Shown: piece by piece, positions 9,973 through 18,329 of the stretch | How the letters are laid out: each line of letters opens with the position of its first letter | Position numbering within the stretch: the stretch's first letter is position 1 | DNA from: Devosia beringensis | Lineage (GTDB): Bacteria > Pseudomonadota > Alphaproteobacteria > Rhizobiales > Devosiaceae | NCBI RefSeq assembly: GCF_014926585.1 | Contig: NZ_CP045422.1 | Location: forward strand, 1,776,501-1,840,500 | DNA length: 64,000 nt | Direction: 5' to 3' | Made by a program: the position numbers and the translations under genes | Notes under the pieces: generated by a model | What the model was told of the DNA's origin: nothing | Seen by the model: the letters and a program-made list of their open reading frames with translations, nothing else | The model's database searches: none

Positions 9973-11432
9973 GAAATTGCCTCCTCGATGGCGGGGTAGA
10001 GTGCGCGATAGCGCGCATATTGGTCGGCATAGGCAGCGGACAGGGTTCTGTCCGGGGTAATGACGGTCTTGATTGCCGGCATGGTCATGACACTGGCGGG
10101 GCTGGCGCCCTCGGCGGCACAGAGGCCGAGCCGGGCGGCGCCCAGGGCGCCACCGAAATCGCCGTCCTCGGGCAAAGCGATTTCCATGTCGAGATTGGTC
10201 GCGATCAGCTTGAGCCAGAGCGCGGATTTTGAGCCGCCACCCACCGCCAGCAGGCGATCGATTTTCGTACCGGCATCGGCCAGCACGCGCTGGCTGTCGC
10301 GGAAGGCAAAGGTCACGCCCTCCATCACGGCCTGGGCAAGCCGGGCCGGATCGGAGAGGTGGCTGAGGCCGACAAAGGAACCGCGGGCAGCGGCATTGTT
10401 GTGCGGCGTGCGCTCGCCCGACAGATAGGGCAGGAAGATTTCCTCGCCCGGGCCGGTGAACTGGGCCTCGGCGGCAGCCGACAAGGCGGCCTGTTGCTGG
10501 CCGGTGATCTTGCTCAGCCAGTTCAGCGAATCGGTGGCCGACAGGATCACCCCCATCTGGTGCCAGGTATCGGGCACGGCGTGGCAGAAGGCGTGCACGG
10601 CGCCTTCGGTATTGGGGCGGAACCGGTCATTGGAAACGAAGAGCACGCCGGACGTACCCAGCGAGACAAAGCCTTCGCCGGGGCGGATGGCGCCGATGCC
10701 GCAGGCGGCAGCCGCATTATCGCCGGCGCCGCCGGCCACGACGACGCTGGCATCCATGCCCCAGCGTTGGGCGAATTCGCGCTTGAGCATGGCGGAGGGA
10801 TCGGAGCCTTCTACCAGGCGCGGCATGTGGCTGCGATTGAGGCCGGTCACCGCCAGCAGGTCGTCGGACCAGTCTCGCTTGCCGACATCGAGCCAGAGCG
10901 TGCCGGCGGCGTCACTCATGTCCTCGACATGCTCGCCGGTCAGCAGCAGGCGGATATAGGCCTTGGGCAGCAGCACCTTGGCGATCTTGGCAAAAATCTG
11001 CGGCTCGTGCTTGCGCACCCAGGCGATCTTGGGGGCGGTGAAGCCGGGCATGGCAATATTGCCGGCCAGAGCCCGCAGGGAGGGGAGCGCGGCCTCCATT
11101 TCCGTGCACTCGGCGGCCGAGCGGCCGTCATTCCACAGGATGCAGGGGCGGAGGACCTCGTCATTGCTGTCGAGCAGGGTGGCGCCATGCATGTGGCCGG
11201 AAAGGCCGATGCCGCGCACCGCCGCCAGCTCGGTCGGATGGGATTTGGACAGCTTGTCCACCGCGGCCAGGGTCGCTGTCCACCAGTTGGCCGGGTTCTG
11301 TTCGGACCAGCCGGGATGGGGACGGACGGGCTCGACCGCGGCGGCGGTAGCGTCGCCCAGGGCCCGGCCATGCTCGTCGATGAGGAGCGCCTTGACCCCG
11401 GACGTGCCGATATCAATGCCGAGATAGGTCAT
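9969..11432 (-). CDS. xylB: Xylulokinase XylB
   Basis: Phosphorylates D-xylulose to xylulose 5-phosphate for the pentose phosphate pathway. The 487-residue FGGY-family kinase starts with [16 protein letters not shown] (phosphate 1 loop). It has the SGHMHG substrate motif, ILWNDGRS, and the C-terminal [11 protein letters not shown] adenosine loop. The ATG at 11432 is preceded by GAGG at a spacing of nine bases. It also overlaps by four bases the stop of a possible 12-residue leader (separate entry). A four-base overlap joins it to xylA. Confidence 0.96.
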   Translation of the reverse strand: MTYLGIDIGTSGVKALLIDEHGRALGDATAAAVEPVRPHPGWSEQNPANWWTATLAAVDKLSKSHPTELAAVRGIGLSGHMHGATLLDSNDEVLRPCILWNDGRSAAECTEMEAALPSLRALAGNIAMPGFTAPKIAWVRKHEPQIFAKIAKVLLPKAYIRLLLTGEHVEDMSDAAGTLWLDVGKRDWSDDLLAVTGLNRSHMPRLVEGSDPSAMLKREFAQRWGMDASVVVAGGAGDNAAAACGIGAIRPGEGFVSLGTSGVLFVSNDRFRPNTEGAVHAFCHAVPDTWHQMGVILSATDSLNWLSKITGQQQAALSAAAEAQFTGPGEEIFLPYLSGERTPHNNAAARGSFVGLSHLSDPARLAQAVMEGVTFAFRDSQRVLADAGTKIDRLLAVGGGSKSALWLKLIATNLDMEIALPEDGDFGGALGAARLGLCAAEGASPASVMTMPAIKTVITPDRTLSAAYADQYARYRALYPAIEEAIS

Positions 11433-11467
11433 GAGGCACGTACCTCAGACACGGGCAACAAATACAT
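11429..11467 (-). CDS. Possible 12-residue leader peptide coupled to xylB
   Basis: An ATG at 11467 follows a strong Shine-Dalgarno sequence (GGGAGGACG) and opens a frame reading [12 protein letters not shown], then TGA, which overlaps the xylB ATG. A GC-rich hairpin (GCCCGA / TCGGGC) lies just upstream of the ribosome site. This could be a translationally coupled leader or a chance frame whose ribosome site loads ribosomes for xylB. The peptide itself has no run of regulatory codons. Confidence 0.35.
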   Translation of the reverse strand: MYLLPVSEVRAS

Positions 11468-11525
11468 GTGAACGTCCTCCCAGCCCGATTTTCGGGCCCG
11501 CCAGTTTGCTTGATTGGCGCTGTTA

Positions 11526-12569
11526 CTAGCGCAGATTGTCGCGCAGGAAAATACCGATTTCAATGGGGTCGGCCGTGACACTGCCCTGGCCGCCCAAAGC
11601 CAGGGTCCGCGCTGCCGCCAAAGCGGCGCGAATTTCGCCCTCCGGATTCTGGTCCAGCACCACGTCGATGGCGCCCGATTGCAGGCCGCGTCGGGTCGGG
11701 TCGGTCAGTTCATGGGCGATGACGCGCAGTCTCCCAGCGCTCCCGGAGGCCTCGACGGCGGTGACGAGGCCGCCATTGCCGGCGCCCAGATTGTAAAGGC
11801 CGCCGAGATTGGGGTGGCGGGCCAGCAGGTCGCTGACCCGGGCCTCGGTCTCGCGCCTTTCGTCATGGCCCTCGATGGGGCCGATCAGGGTGATGGCGGG
11901 AAATTCTTCCGCCAGCGCCGCCGCAAAGCCGGCCAGGCGATCGGCGTGATCGCGCAGGTGCAGCGAACCGGCGATGACGGCAATCGTGCCGCCCTGGGGC
12001 AGGAAGCGGCCAAGCAGCGCCGCCGCGGTGCGGCCGGCGGCGATATTGTCGATGCCGATGAAATGGCGGCGCAGCGTGCCGGGGAGGTCGGACACCAGGG
12101 TCATCACCACGACGCCGCGCCGGCTGGCGGCATCGACAGCCGCGACCACGACCGGCTCCTGGCTGGCGACAATGATGGCGCAGTCGCAGTCGCGCGGATC
12201 AAGGCCATCAAGGCTCTGCGCCAAGGCATGGCCGTCGAGCGCCCGGACGCGCCGGGTCTGGATATGCATGCGCTCTGCAAGGGCCGGGCCGGCCCGGCGC
12301 GCCACCGCATCGGCGAGGCTGGCCATGAATTCGTTGGAGCCGTCGGGAATAACGAAAGTCAGCCGCAGATCGCGGGCCCGGGCCAGCAGCGAGGCGCCCA
12401 GATCGCGCTGGAAACCGATGCTGGCAATGGCGGCTTCGACCTTGGCGGCGGTGGCCGGGCGTACGCCGGGACGACCGTTGAGCACGCGATCGACCGTGGC
12501 CAGCGACACGCCGGCGGCGCGGGCCACATCATGGACGGTGGCGCGGCGTTGCAGACCGATTTCGTTCAC
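11526..12569 (-). CDS. LacI-family transcriptional regulator, probable pentose repressor
   Basis: A 347-residue LacI-type regulator. The N-terminal helix-turn-helix and hinge are clear (TVHDVARAAGVSLATVDRVL, then NGRPGVRPAT). They are followed by a periplasmic-binding-protein-like sugar domain (FVIPDGSNEFM, IGIDNIAAGRTAA). The start is GTG at 12569 with GGGAG six bases upstream. It lies 93 bases upstream of xylB on the same strand and faces an aldose epimerase, so it is the natural candidate regulator of xylB-xylA. A palindrome with a central AACGTT lies in the divergent promoter region. Its effector is inferred, not shown. Confidence 0.88.
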   Translation of the reverse strand: MNEIGLQRRATVHDVARAAGVSLATVDRVLNGRPGVRPATAAKVEAAIASIGFQRDLGASLLARARDLRLTFVIPDGSNEFMASLADAVARRAGPALAERMHIQTRRVRALDGHALAQSLDGLDPRDCDCAIIVASQEPVVVAAVDAASRRGVVVMTLVSDLPGTLRRHFIGIDNIAAGRTAAALLGRFLPQGGTIAVIAGSLHLRDHADRLAGFAAALAEEFPAITLIGPIEGHDERRETEARVSDLLARHPNLGGLYNLGAGNGGLVTAVEASGSAGRLRVIAHELTDPTRRGLQSGAIDVVLDQNPEGEIRAALAAARTLALGGQGSVTADPIEIGIFLRDNLR

Positions 12570-12626
12570 GCGAACTCCCTGGGTTGTCTTGCGCGAGCTT
12601 TGGCAGGGCTCGATAAAAGGTCAAGG

Positions 12627-12636
12627 GCAACGTTGC
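12627..12636. promoter_or_regulatory. Candidate LacI-family operator
   Basis: The perfect palindrome GCAACGTTGC lies 58 bases upstream of the GTG of the LacI-type gene and 55 bases upstream of the epimerase ATG. LacI-family operators usually have a central CG flanked by A/T half-sites, which this fits. Confidence 0.4.
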
Positions 12637-12690
12637 AGCGGGACAGAAAAGCAGGCTACAGCTTTGCGCCAATTGATGGGGGAGCAGACC

Positions 12691-13701
12691 ATGGCCATAG
12701 CGGTTTCAACTTTCGGCACGCAGGACGACAAGCGGGTAGACCAGTTTTGTCTGGTCAGCGATACCGGCGTCAGCGTCGATCTGATCGGCTATGGCGTGGC
12801 GGTGCGCGACTGGCGCGTGCCGGTAGCGGGCGGCGAACGCACCGTGGTGCTGGGCTTTGATACGCTTGACGCCTATGTCGAACACAGCCCGCATTTCGGC
12901 GCGCTGGCCGGGCGCGTGGCCAACCGCATCAAGGGCGCGGCCTTTGATCTCAACGGCATGACCTATCGCCTGCCCGCCAATGCGGGTGACCTGCAACTGC
13001 ATGGCGGCGCCGAGGGTCTCGGGCGCCAAGTGTGGACAGGACAGGCCGACGAGGCCAACAATGCCGTGCGCTTCACGCATTTTTCGCCCGACGGCGCCAT
13101 GGGCTATCCGGGCAATGTCAATTTTTCGGCGACCTATAGTCTCAAGGGCAATGTGCTGCGGCTCGAACTGGCGGCCACTACTGACACGGCCACCCCGATC
13201 AGCCTGGTGCAGCACCAGTATTTCAACCTGGGCACCACTGACACCGTGCTCGACCATACCATCGCGGTCAATTCGAGCGCCTATACCGAACTGGGCGCGG
13301 ACCTGGCGCCGACCGGCGCCATATTGCCGTCGCGTGGCACCATCTATGACCTGCGCCGGGCGCGGACCATGCGCGACGCCGCCGGGCAGCCGGTGGATTA
13401 TGACATGGGCCTGGTGCTCGACACCGGCCGCAAGCTGACCGATCCGATTGCCACCGTGGTGGGCCCGGACCAGGCCCTGACGCTCAAGCTGTGGAGCGAC
13501 CGGCCGGGCGTGCAGGTCTATAACGGCGTCTGGACCGACATCCCGGTGCCGGGACTGGGCGGCAGGAGCTACAAGAAGCACGCCGGCTTCTGCCTCGAGG
13601 ACCAGGCCTTTGCCGATGCCGTGCACAATCCGCACTTCCCCCATGTGATCTATTCGCCCGAGCGGCCCTATAGCCACTGGTGCGAGATCGAAATCGCCTG
13701 A
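12691..13701 (+). CDS. galM: Aldose 1-epimerase (mutarotase)
   Basis: Interconverts alpha and beta anomers of aldoses, here probably supplying the xylose anomer used by XylA. The 336-residue GalM fold shows GRVANRIKGAAF, the LHGGAEG motif with a conserved His, the second active-site His in VQHQYFNLG, and the catalytic Glu near the end in GFCLEDQAF. ATG 12691 has GGGGGAG nine bases upstream. An in-frame ATG at 12676 would add MGEQT and lies on top of that ribosome site. Divergent from the LacI-type gene. Confidence 0.92.
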   Translation: MAIAVSTFGTQDDKRVDQFCLVSDTGVSVDLIGYGVAVRDWRVPVAGGERTVVLGFDTLDAYVEHSPHFGALAGRVANRIKGAAFDLNGMTYRLPANAGDLQLHGGAEGLGRQVWTGQADEANNAVRFTHFSPDGAMGYPGNVNFSATYSLKGNVLRLELAATTDTATPISLVQHQYFNLGTTDTVLDHTIAVNSSAYTELGADLAPTGAILPSRGTIYDLRRARTMRDAAGQPVDYDMGLVLDTGRKLTDPIATVVGPDQALTLKLWSDRPGVQVYNGVWTDIPVPGLGGRSYKKHAGFCLEDQAFADAVHNPHFPHVIYSPERPYSHWCEIEIA

Positions 13702-13794
13702 GGCGCCAGCCAGCGGGCGCCGTTGAGCGCCTGCTGACGCCATCTGTCAGGGCATTCAGCAATGGTCTCTCCAACGATCTCTGGAGAAACCCCC

Positions 13795-14910
13795 ATGCAA
13801 GCCTTCACCATCGCTATCCCCGACGCCGAGATTGCCGACCTCAAGACCCGCCTTGCCGCAACGCGCTTCCCGAAGAGCCTGGAAGGCGTCGGCTGGGATT
13901 ATGGCATCGAGGACGGCTTCCTGCGCCGTTTCGTCGCCTATTGGGGCAATGAGTACGATTGGCGCGCCGCCGAGGCCCGGCTCAACAGTTTTGCCCATTT
14001 CATCGAGGAGATCGATGGCGAGACGGTGCATTTCGTGCATGTGCGCGGCCGCGGCCAGACCAATGTGCCGATCCTGCTCACCAATGGCTGGCCGTCCAAT
14101 TTCGTCGAGCTGCTGCCGCTGGTGCCGCTGCTGACCGCGCCGGTGGATGGCGTGGCCTTCGATGTCGTCATTCCCTCGCTGCCCGGCTTTGGCTTTTCGG
14201 GCCAGCCGACCCGGCCCGGCATGAATCTCAGTGCCGTAGCGCCGCTGTGGGCCGAGCTGATGACGCGGCTGGGCTATGACAAATTCCTCATTTCCGGTTC
14301 GGATATGGGCGGCGGCACCGAAATGGCGCTGGTGCGCGACTTTCCGCAGCGGCTGATCGGGGCGCATTACGTCAATGTCTATTCGGGCTTTGCTCGCCCG
14401 GACGAGCCGACTTCCGAAGAACAGGCCTATTTCGGCAAGGTCGATTACTGGACCTTTGCCGAGAGCGCCTATGCCATGATCCAGGGCACCAAGCCGGCGA
14501 CGCTGGCGGTGGGGCTCAATGATTCCCCGGCCGGGCTGGCCGCCTGGATACTCGAGAAGTATCGCAGCTGGAGCGATGATGGCGGGGACATTGCCAATGC
14601 CTTCGAGTTCGAAGACCTGGCGACGATTCTTTCGGTCTACTGGTTCACCCAGACCATTGGCAGTTCGGTGCGGCTCTACAAGGAGGCCTTTGCCGATAGC
14701 GAGCTGACCCAGAAGGCGCCCGAACACGACGTGCCGCATGCCGTGCTGCTGCCGCCAGCCGACAATCCGGCGCCGCGCGCCTGGGGCGAACGGCATCTGC
14801 GCAATATCGTGCGCTGGACGGCACTCGACCAGGGCGGACATTTTCCGGCGCTCGAAGTGCCCGAGGCAATGGCGCATGACATCAGGGCCTTCCATGGGCA
14901 GATATCCTAG
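13795..14910 (+). CDS. Epoxide hydrolase N-terminal-domain alpha/beta hydrolase
   Basis: A 371-residue enzyme of the microsomal-epoxide-hydrolase-like group. The N-terminal EHN region (about 1-80) contains AEIADLKTRLAATRFP. The alpha/beta core has the nucleophile Asp170 in SGSDMGGG and the catalytic His in DQGGHFPALE. The oxyanion segment reads TNGWPSN where family members usually have HGWP, so the His is replaced by Asn. ATG 13795 has GGAGA nine bases upstream; the in-frame ATG at 13762 has none. The substrate is unknown. The WYL regulator downstream may be linked. Confidence 0.85.
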   Translation: MQAFTIAIPDAEIADLKTRLAATRFPKSLEGVGWDYGIEDGFLRRFVAYWGNEYDWRAAEARLNSFAHFIEEIDGETVHFVHVRGRGQTNVPILLTNGWPSNFVELLPLVPLLTAPVDGVAFDVVIPSLPGFGFSGQPTRPGMNLSAVAPLWAELMTRLGYDKFLISGSDMGGGTEMALVRDFPQRLIGAHYVNVYSGFARPDEPTSEEQAYFGKVDYWTFAESAYAMIQGTKPATLAVGLNDSPAGLAAWILEKYRSWSDDGGDIANAFEFEDLATILSVYWFTQTIGSSVRLYKEAFADSELTQKAPEHDVPHAVLLPPADNPAPRAWGERHLRNIVRWTALDQGGHFPALEVPEAMAHDIRAFHGQIS

Positions 14911-14985
14911 CCACCGCCCGGAGTTTGGCGGTGTTGGCGCCGTGCGTAAAATCTGGCATCCAAGACGCCCAGGAGTGAACCAAGC

Positions 14986-15702
14986 ATGGACAAGACCGAG
15001 CGCCTGTTTGCCGTCATGGACGCGCTGCGCCGCCACCGACGGCCGGTCACGGCGGCGAGCCTGGCCGAAGAGCAGGGCGTTTCGGTACGCACGCTCTATC
15101 GCGACGTGCAGACGCTTATCGGACTGGGCGCGCCGATCGATGGCGAGGCGGGGGTCGGCTATATGCTGAAACCCGGCTTTTTCCTGCCGCCGCTGATGTT
15201 TACCCCCGAGGAACTCGAGGCGCTGGTGCTGGGCGCGCGCTGGGTGGGGGCGCAGCCCGATGACGGACTGGGCGCGGCGGCGCAGAACGCGCTGGCCAAG
15301 ATCGCCACCGCCTCGCCAGAGGACCTGCGCGACCGGATCAATGATACGGGGCTGTGGCCGGTGGCGGTATGGAGCGCCAATTCACGACGCCCGATGCCGA
15401 TTCTGGGCCAGGTGCGCCAGGCCATGCGCACGGAAAAGGCGCTGCAGATATCCTATCAGGACGAGGCCGGCACCCCCAGCGAGCGGGTGATCTGGCCGGT
15501 GCAGCTGGCCTATTACGAGGGCAAGCAGACCATTGCCGCCTGGTGCTGCCTGCGCCAGGCCTTCCGCAATTTCCGCACCGACCGCATCGTCGCGCTGACG
15601 GTGACCGATGCGCGCTATGGCAAGCGCCGAGCGGTGCTGGAAAAGGAATGGCGCGACAGCTGGCAGCATGACTGGCCCAGCAATGGCGGGCAGGGGCGCT
15701 AG
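14986..15702 (+). CDS. YafY-type HTH/WYL-domain transcriptional regulator
   Basis: A 238-residue regulator. The N-terminal winged helix-turn-helix (RLFAVMDALRRHRRPVTAAS, then LAEEQGVSVRTLYRDVQTL) is of the DeoR/HTH_11 type. The C-terminal half carries a WYL-like domain (ISYQDEAGTPSERVIWPVQL, then YYEGKQTIAAWCCLRQAFRNF). WYL domains bind ligands or nucleic acids, and no effector can be named here. AGGAG lies ten bases before the ATG. It follows the epoxide-hydrolase-like gene by 75 bases on the same strand, so it may regulate that gene or be co-transcribed with it. Confidence 0.85.
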   Translation: MDKTERLFAVMDALRRHRRPVTAASLAEEQGVSVRTLYRDVQTLIGLGAPIDGEAGVGYMLKPGFFLPPLMFTPEELEALVLGARWVGAQPDDGLGAAAQNALAKIATASPEDLRDRINDTGLWPVAVWSANSRRPMPILGQVRQAMRTEKALQISYQDEAGTPSERVIWPVQLAYYEGKQTIAAWCCLRQAFRNFRTDRIVALTVTDARYGKRRAVLEKEWRDSWQHDWPSNGGQGR

Positions 15703-15721
15703 GCCACGACCAGCGCCGCGG

Positions 15722-15994
15722 TCAATCCGCGAGGATACCCTTGAGCGCGCGCCGGGCTGCCTTGAGCACGGCCGGATCGGTGCGGTAGAACCAGTTTCGC
15801 CCCTGCTTGTCGAGCAGCAGCAGGCCGGCGGTGCGCAGCACCCGCAGATGCTCGGATACGGTGGCTACCGCCAGGCTGGAGAGGTCGGCCAGTTCCCCGG
15901 CGGCGCGCGGCCGGTCGCGGCAGGCGAGCAGGAACAGCCTTCGATCGGGATGCGACAAAGCCCGGAGCACGGCATCGAGATCGATTTCGCTCAC
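15722..15994 (-). CDS. ArsR-family winged-helix regulator
   Basis: A 90-residue ArsR/SmtB-like repressor with helix-turn-helix LADLSSLAVATVSEHLRVLR and wing GRNWFYRTD. No metal-binding Cys pair (ELCVCDL type) is present, so it is not an obvious metal sensor. It starts with GTG at 15994, overlapping the stop of the VOC gene by four bases (GTGA). The pair is therefore a coupled operon, a common layout in which an ArsR regulator accompanies a glyoxalase-like or START-domain gene. Confidence 0.85.
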   Translation of the reverse strand: MSEIDLDAVLRALSHPDRRLFLLACRDRPRAAGELADLSSLAVATVSEHLRVLRTAGLLLLDKQGRNWFYRTDPAVLKAARRALKGILAD

Positions 15995-16347
15995 GCCTGG
16001 ATCAGGGTCAGGACATTGCCGGCGGGATCGGCGATGCGGGCTTTTTTCACCCAGCCATTGTCGGTCGCTGGCAGCACGACCTGCCCACCCTGCTGCTCGG
16101 CCAGCTCAAGGGCGGCCGGCAGGTCGGCCACAACCACGCCGAAGATCAGCGATGCGCTGGGGGTTTCGACCAGCGCGCCATCGGGGCTGCCGGGTGGTGT
16201 CGCCACCATGGCATAGCCCGGTCCCCGGGGCGTGACATCCCAGCCAAACAGCGCGGTGTAGAAGCGCTGCAGGGGTTCGAGCTCGGGGCCGGCAATGTCG
16301 AAATGGCCGAAGCCATTGATGGAATGAGGTTTTTGAAGCTGCGCCAT
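15991..16347 (-). CDS. VOC (glyoxalase/bleomycin resistance fold) family protein
   Basis: A 118-residue single-subunit VOC protein. The beta-alpha-beta-beta-beta modules are visible in GHFDIAGPELEPLQRFYTAL, FGWDV, and the closing ARIADPAGNVLTLIQ. The ATG at 16347 has GGAGA nine bases upstream; the earlier in-frame ATG (16359) supplies that same sequence. The substrate cannot be inferred. It precedes and overlaps the ArsR gene. Confidence 0.8.
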   Translation of the reverse strand: MAQLQKPHSINGFGHFDIAGPELEPLQRFYTALFGWDVTPRGPGYAMVATPPGSPDGALVETPSASLIFGVVVADLPAALELAEQQGGQVVLPATDNGWVKKARIADPAGNVLTLIQA

Positions 16348-16418
16348 GGCAGTCTCCATAGTTCGTATAGAGCCGAAGTATCCAATAGATAATTCGTCGT
16401 TAGCCGAACTGTCAACGG

Positions 16419-17828
16419 CTAGGCCATGCGGCCGTAGAGGCTTTCCGGCCGGATATTGGCATCGAGTTCGAAGCGGTGATCGGCGGGGGGATGGGCGCGC
16501 TGACCACATTGCAGGCGCGGGCAGATGCGGCAGCCCACGCCGATGGGCACCAGCTGGCTGTCGCCGGCCAGGTCCATGCCATCGGCATAGATCATTTCCC
16601 TGGCGTGCTGGATGGCGCAGCCCAGGCCGATGGACATGTAGCGGCGCGGCGCATTGTAGCGATGATCACCTTTGACGATGGTGCGGGCAATGCAGAAATA
16701 ACGTTGGCCGTCGGGCATCTGGCTCAATTGCAGGTTGATGCGCTCGGGGGCGAGGAAGGCCGAATAGATGTTCCAGCGTGGGCAGGCGCCAGAATGGCGC
16801 GGGATGTGAATGCCTGACAGCGAGAAGCGCTTGGAGATATTGCCGGCAATGTCGGTGCGCACCAGATGCAGGGGAATGCCGGCGGCGCCGGGCCGCTGCA
16901 GCGTCGTCATGCGGTGGCATACCTGCTCGAAGCTGGCGCCGAAACGACGGCCGATGCGCTCGATGTCATAGCGATAATCGCGGCAGGCGCGCAGGAAGGG
17001 TGCATAGGGCATCAGCAAAGCCGCGGCGAAATAGGCGGCCAGCACATTGCGCGCCAGCGCCGGCGCGTCGCCCTCGGGCAGTTCGGCAGCGGCAATGATC
17101 GCCTCGATCTCGGCACTGGCGGCCAACTGGCCCAGATGGTGGGCGGTCAGGAACAGGCCCGATTCCGCGGGCAGGATGTCGGAGATCAGCAGATGGTTGC
17201 GCTGCGGGTCGAACTGACGCGCAATGCCGTGCGGCAGCGAGGCCAGGCTCTGCTCGATACCAAAGACATTGAGCAGATAGCTGCGCAGGCCAAGCTCGAG
17301 ATTGTCGGCGGCGCGGTCGATATCGGCGCGAATGCGCTCGGCCGCGGCCTCGAGCGCCGGGAAGTGGTTGGCATTTTCCTGCAGGAAATCGGAAATGGCG
17401 TCGGTGGCGAGATGAAAGGGTTCGGTGACGCCCGCCACCGCCGGCGCCGGGCCGGTACGGGCCACCAGACGGTAGCGGTCATAAAGCCGGAGCATGGCGC
17501 GAGCGGCGGCCGGATTGGCCTGGACCAGGTCGCGGATATCAAGATTGGTCACGTCGCTGTCGGCAAAGAGATCATCGCCGAAGGCCTCCATCAGGTCGCC
17601 CAACAGCCGGCCCTCATCGCTGTCGACCAGATCGCCCGGCTCGACGCCGAAATAACCGGCAATGGCAAACAGCAGCGGCACGGTGACCTTGCGGCGATTG
17701 TGCTCGATCAGGTTGAGATAGCTGGCCGAAATCCCCAGGCCCGCTGCCAGGTCGGCCTGGGCCAGGTGACGGGCGCGGCGCAGCCGCTTGATGGCGCCGC
17801 CAATCTGGCTGTCCGGACTGTTGTTCAC
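16419..17828 (-). CDS. ScfR-type short-chain fatty acyl / glyoxylate-cycle transcriptional regulator
   Basis: A 469-residue regulator. The N-terminal XRE helix-turn-helix reads AQADLAAGLGISASYLNLIE. It is followed by an IrrE/ImmA-like central region and a C-terminal Cys-rich domain (GLGCAIQHA, GVGCRICPRLQCGQR), as in RamB/ScfR proteins that sense acyl-CoA levels. The GTG at 17828 is preferred because AGGAGG lies five bases upstream. The longer frame from 17876 would place TGTAAAG repeats inside the coding region. It is divergent from a small gene and aceA, pointing to control of isocitrate lyase. The role is inferred from family and position. Confidence 0.85.
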   Translation of the reverse strand: MNNSPDSQIGGAIKRLRRARHLAQADLAAGLGISASYLNLIEHNRRKVTVPLLFAIAGYFGVEPGDLVDSDEGRLLGDLMEAFGDDLFADSDVTNLDIRDLVQANPAAARAMLRLYDRYRLVARTGPAPAVAGVTEPFHLATDAISDFLQENANHFPALEAAAERIRADIDRAADNLELGLRSYLLNVFGIEQSLASLPHGIARQFDPQRNHLLISDILPAESGLFLTAHHLGQLAASAEIEAIIAAAELPEGDAPALARNVLAAYFAAALLMPYAPFLRACRDYRYDIERIGRRFGASFEQVCHRMTTLQRPGAAGIPLHLVRTDIAGNISKRFSLSGIHIPRHSGACPRWNIYSAFLAPERINLQLSQMPDGQRYFCIARTIVKGDHRYNAPRRYMSIGLGCAIQHAREMIYADGMDLAGDSQLVPIGVGCRICPRLQCGQRAHPPADHRFELDANIRPESLYGRMA

Positions 17829-17845
17829 GCTGGCCTCCTCGCCAC

Positions 17846-17956
17846 TCTTTACAGGCTTTACAAAACCGTCTGCCATCTTGTGTGGCGATTTACAGCTTTA
17901 CTGGGCTTGTAGCGCTTATTTCTTGCATATCACTGCCGCTTGTCAAATATTTACAG
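17846..17956. promoter_or_regulatory. TTTACA-repeat region between scfR-like gene and aceA unit
   Basis: The divergent promoter region holds several copies of TTTACA or a close variant: CTTTACA at 17847, CTTTACAAAA at 17856, ATTTACAG near 17888, CTTTACTG near 17896 and ATTTACAGC near 17948. The first two form a tandem with nine-base periodicity. They are good candidates for binding by the ScfR-type regulator. Confidence 0.45.
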
Positions 17957-17979
17957 CAACAGCGTGAGGAGACTTTAGG

Positions 17980-18207
17980 ATGAGCCCAGCCAGCAGCGAA
18001 CGCGAGGAATATCTGACCATCATTGCCCCCACGGCCAGTGCGGCCATGGCCCAGTTCAAGGCGCGGGACCTGGCCGCGCAGGGCTATGCCATTGCCAACA
18101 AGATCGGCCGGCACCAGTTTTCGCTGGTCGGCGCCGAAGGCAGCAGCACGCTGTTTTCCGGCGAGGGGCTGATCGCCGCCACCTTCAGCCGCAGGGTGGC
18201 CGGCTAG
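17980..18207 (+). CDS. Small conserved-looking protein upstream of aceA
   Basis: A 75-residue soluble protein without recognised domain. It has an N-terminal strand-like LTIIAPTASAAMAQF and a C-terminal ALVGAEG/TLFSGEGLIAATF-like pattern of alternating hydrophobic residues. A strong Shine-Dalgarno GAGGAG lies eight bases before the ATG. Codon use is like its neighbours. It sits first in the unit that continues with aceA 122 bases downstream, and lies under the promoter shared with the ScfR-type regulator. A role tied to the glyoxylate shunt is plausible but unproven. Confidence 0.7.
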   Translation: MSPASSEREEYLTIIAPTASAAMAQFKARDLAAQGYAIANKIGRHQFSLVGAEGSSTLFSGEGLIAATFSRRVAG

Positions 18208-18257
18208 GAGCCAGCTTTCGACAGCGCTCCTGGTGAGTCTGTCGAACCGAACCCCTT

Positions 18258-18271
18258 GTTCCACGTGAATC
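18258..18271 (+). repeat. Dispersed 14-mer, copy 1
   Basis: Reads GTTCCACGTGAATC, one mismatch from the window consensus GTTTCACGTGAATC. It is intergenic, just upstream of the aceA hairpin, with a leading T that extends the parS-like half (TGTTCCACGTG). Confidence 0.6.
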
Positions 18272-18278
18272 AGCAACA

Positions 18279-18301
18279 CCGCCGGCCCACCGGACCGGCG
18301 G
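18279..18301 (+). promoter_or_regulatory. Hairpin in the aceA 5' leader
   Basis: CCGCCGG pairs with CCGGCGG around a nine-base loop, ending about 14 bases before the aceA Shine-Dalgarno. It may attenuate between the 75-residue gene and aceA or stabilise the aceA message. Confidence 0.35.
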
Positions 18302-18329
18302 AGCCATGTCCAAACCGAGGAGAACCGAC

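Noticed and set aside
13756..15036. 426-codon minus-strand frame opposite the epoxide-hydrolase-like gene
   Set aside because: The plus-strand protein has clear catalytic motifs and a ribosome site; the minus frame has none.
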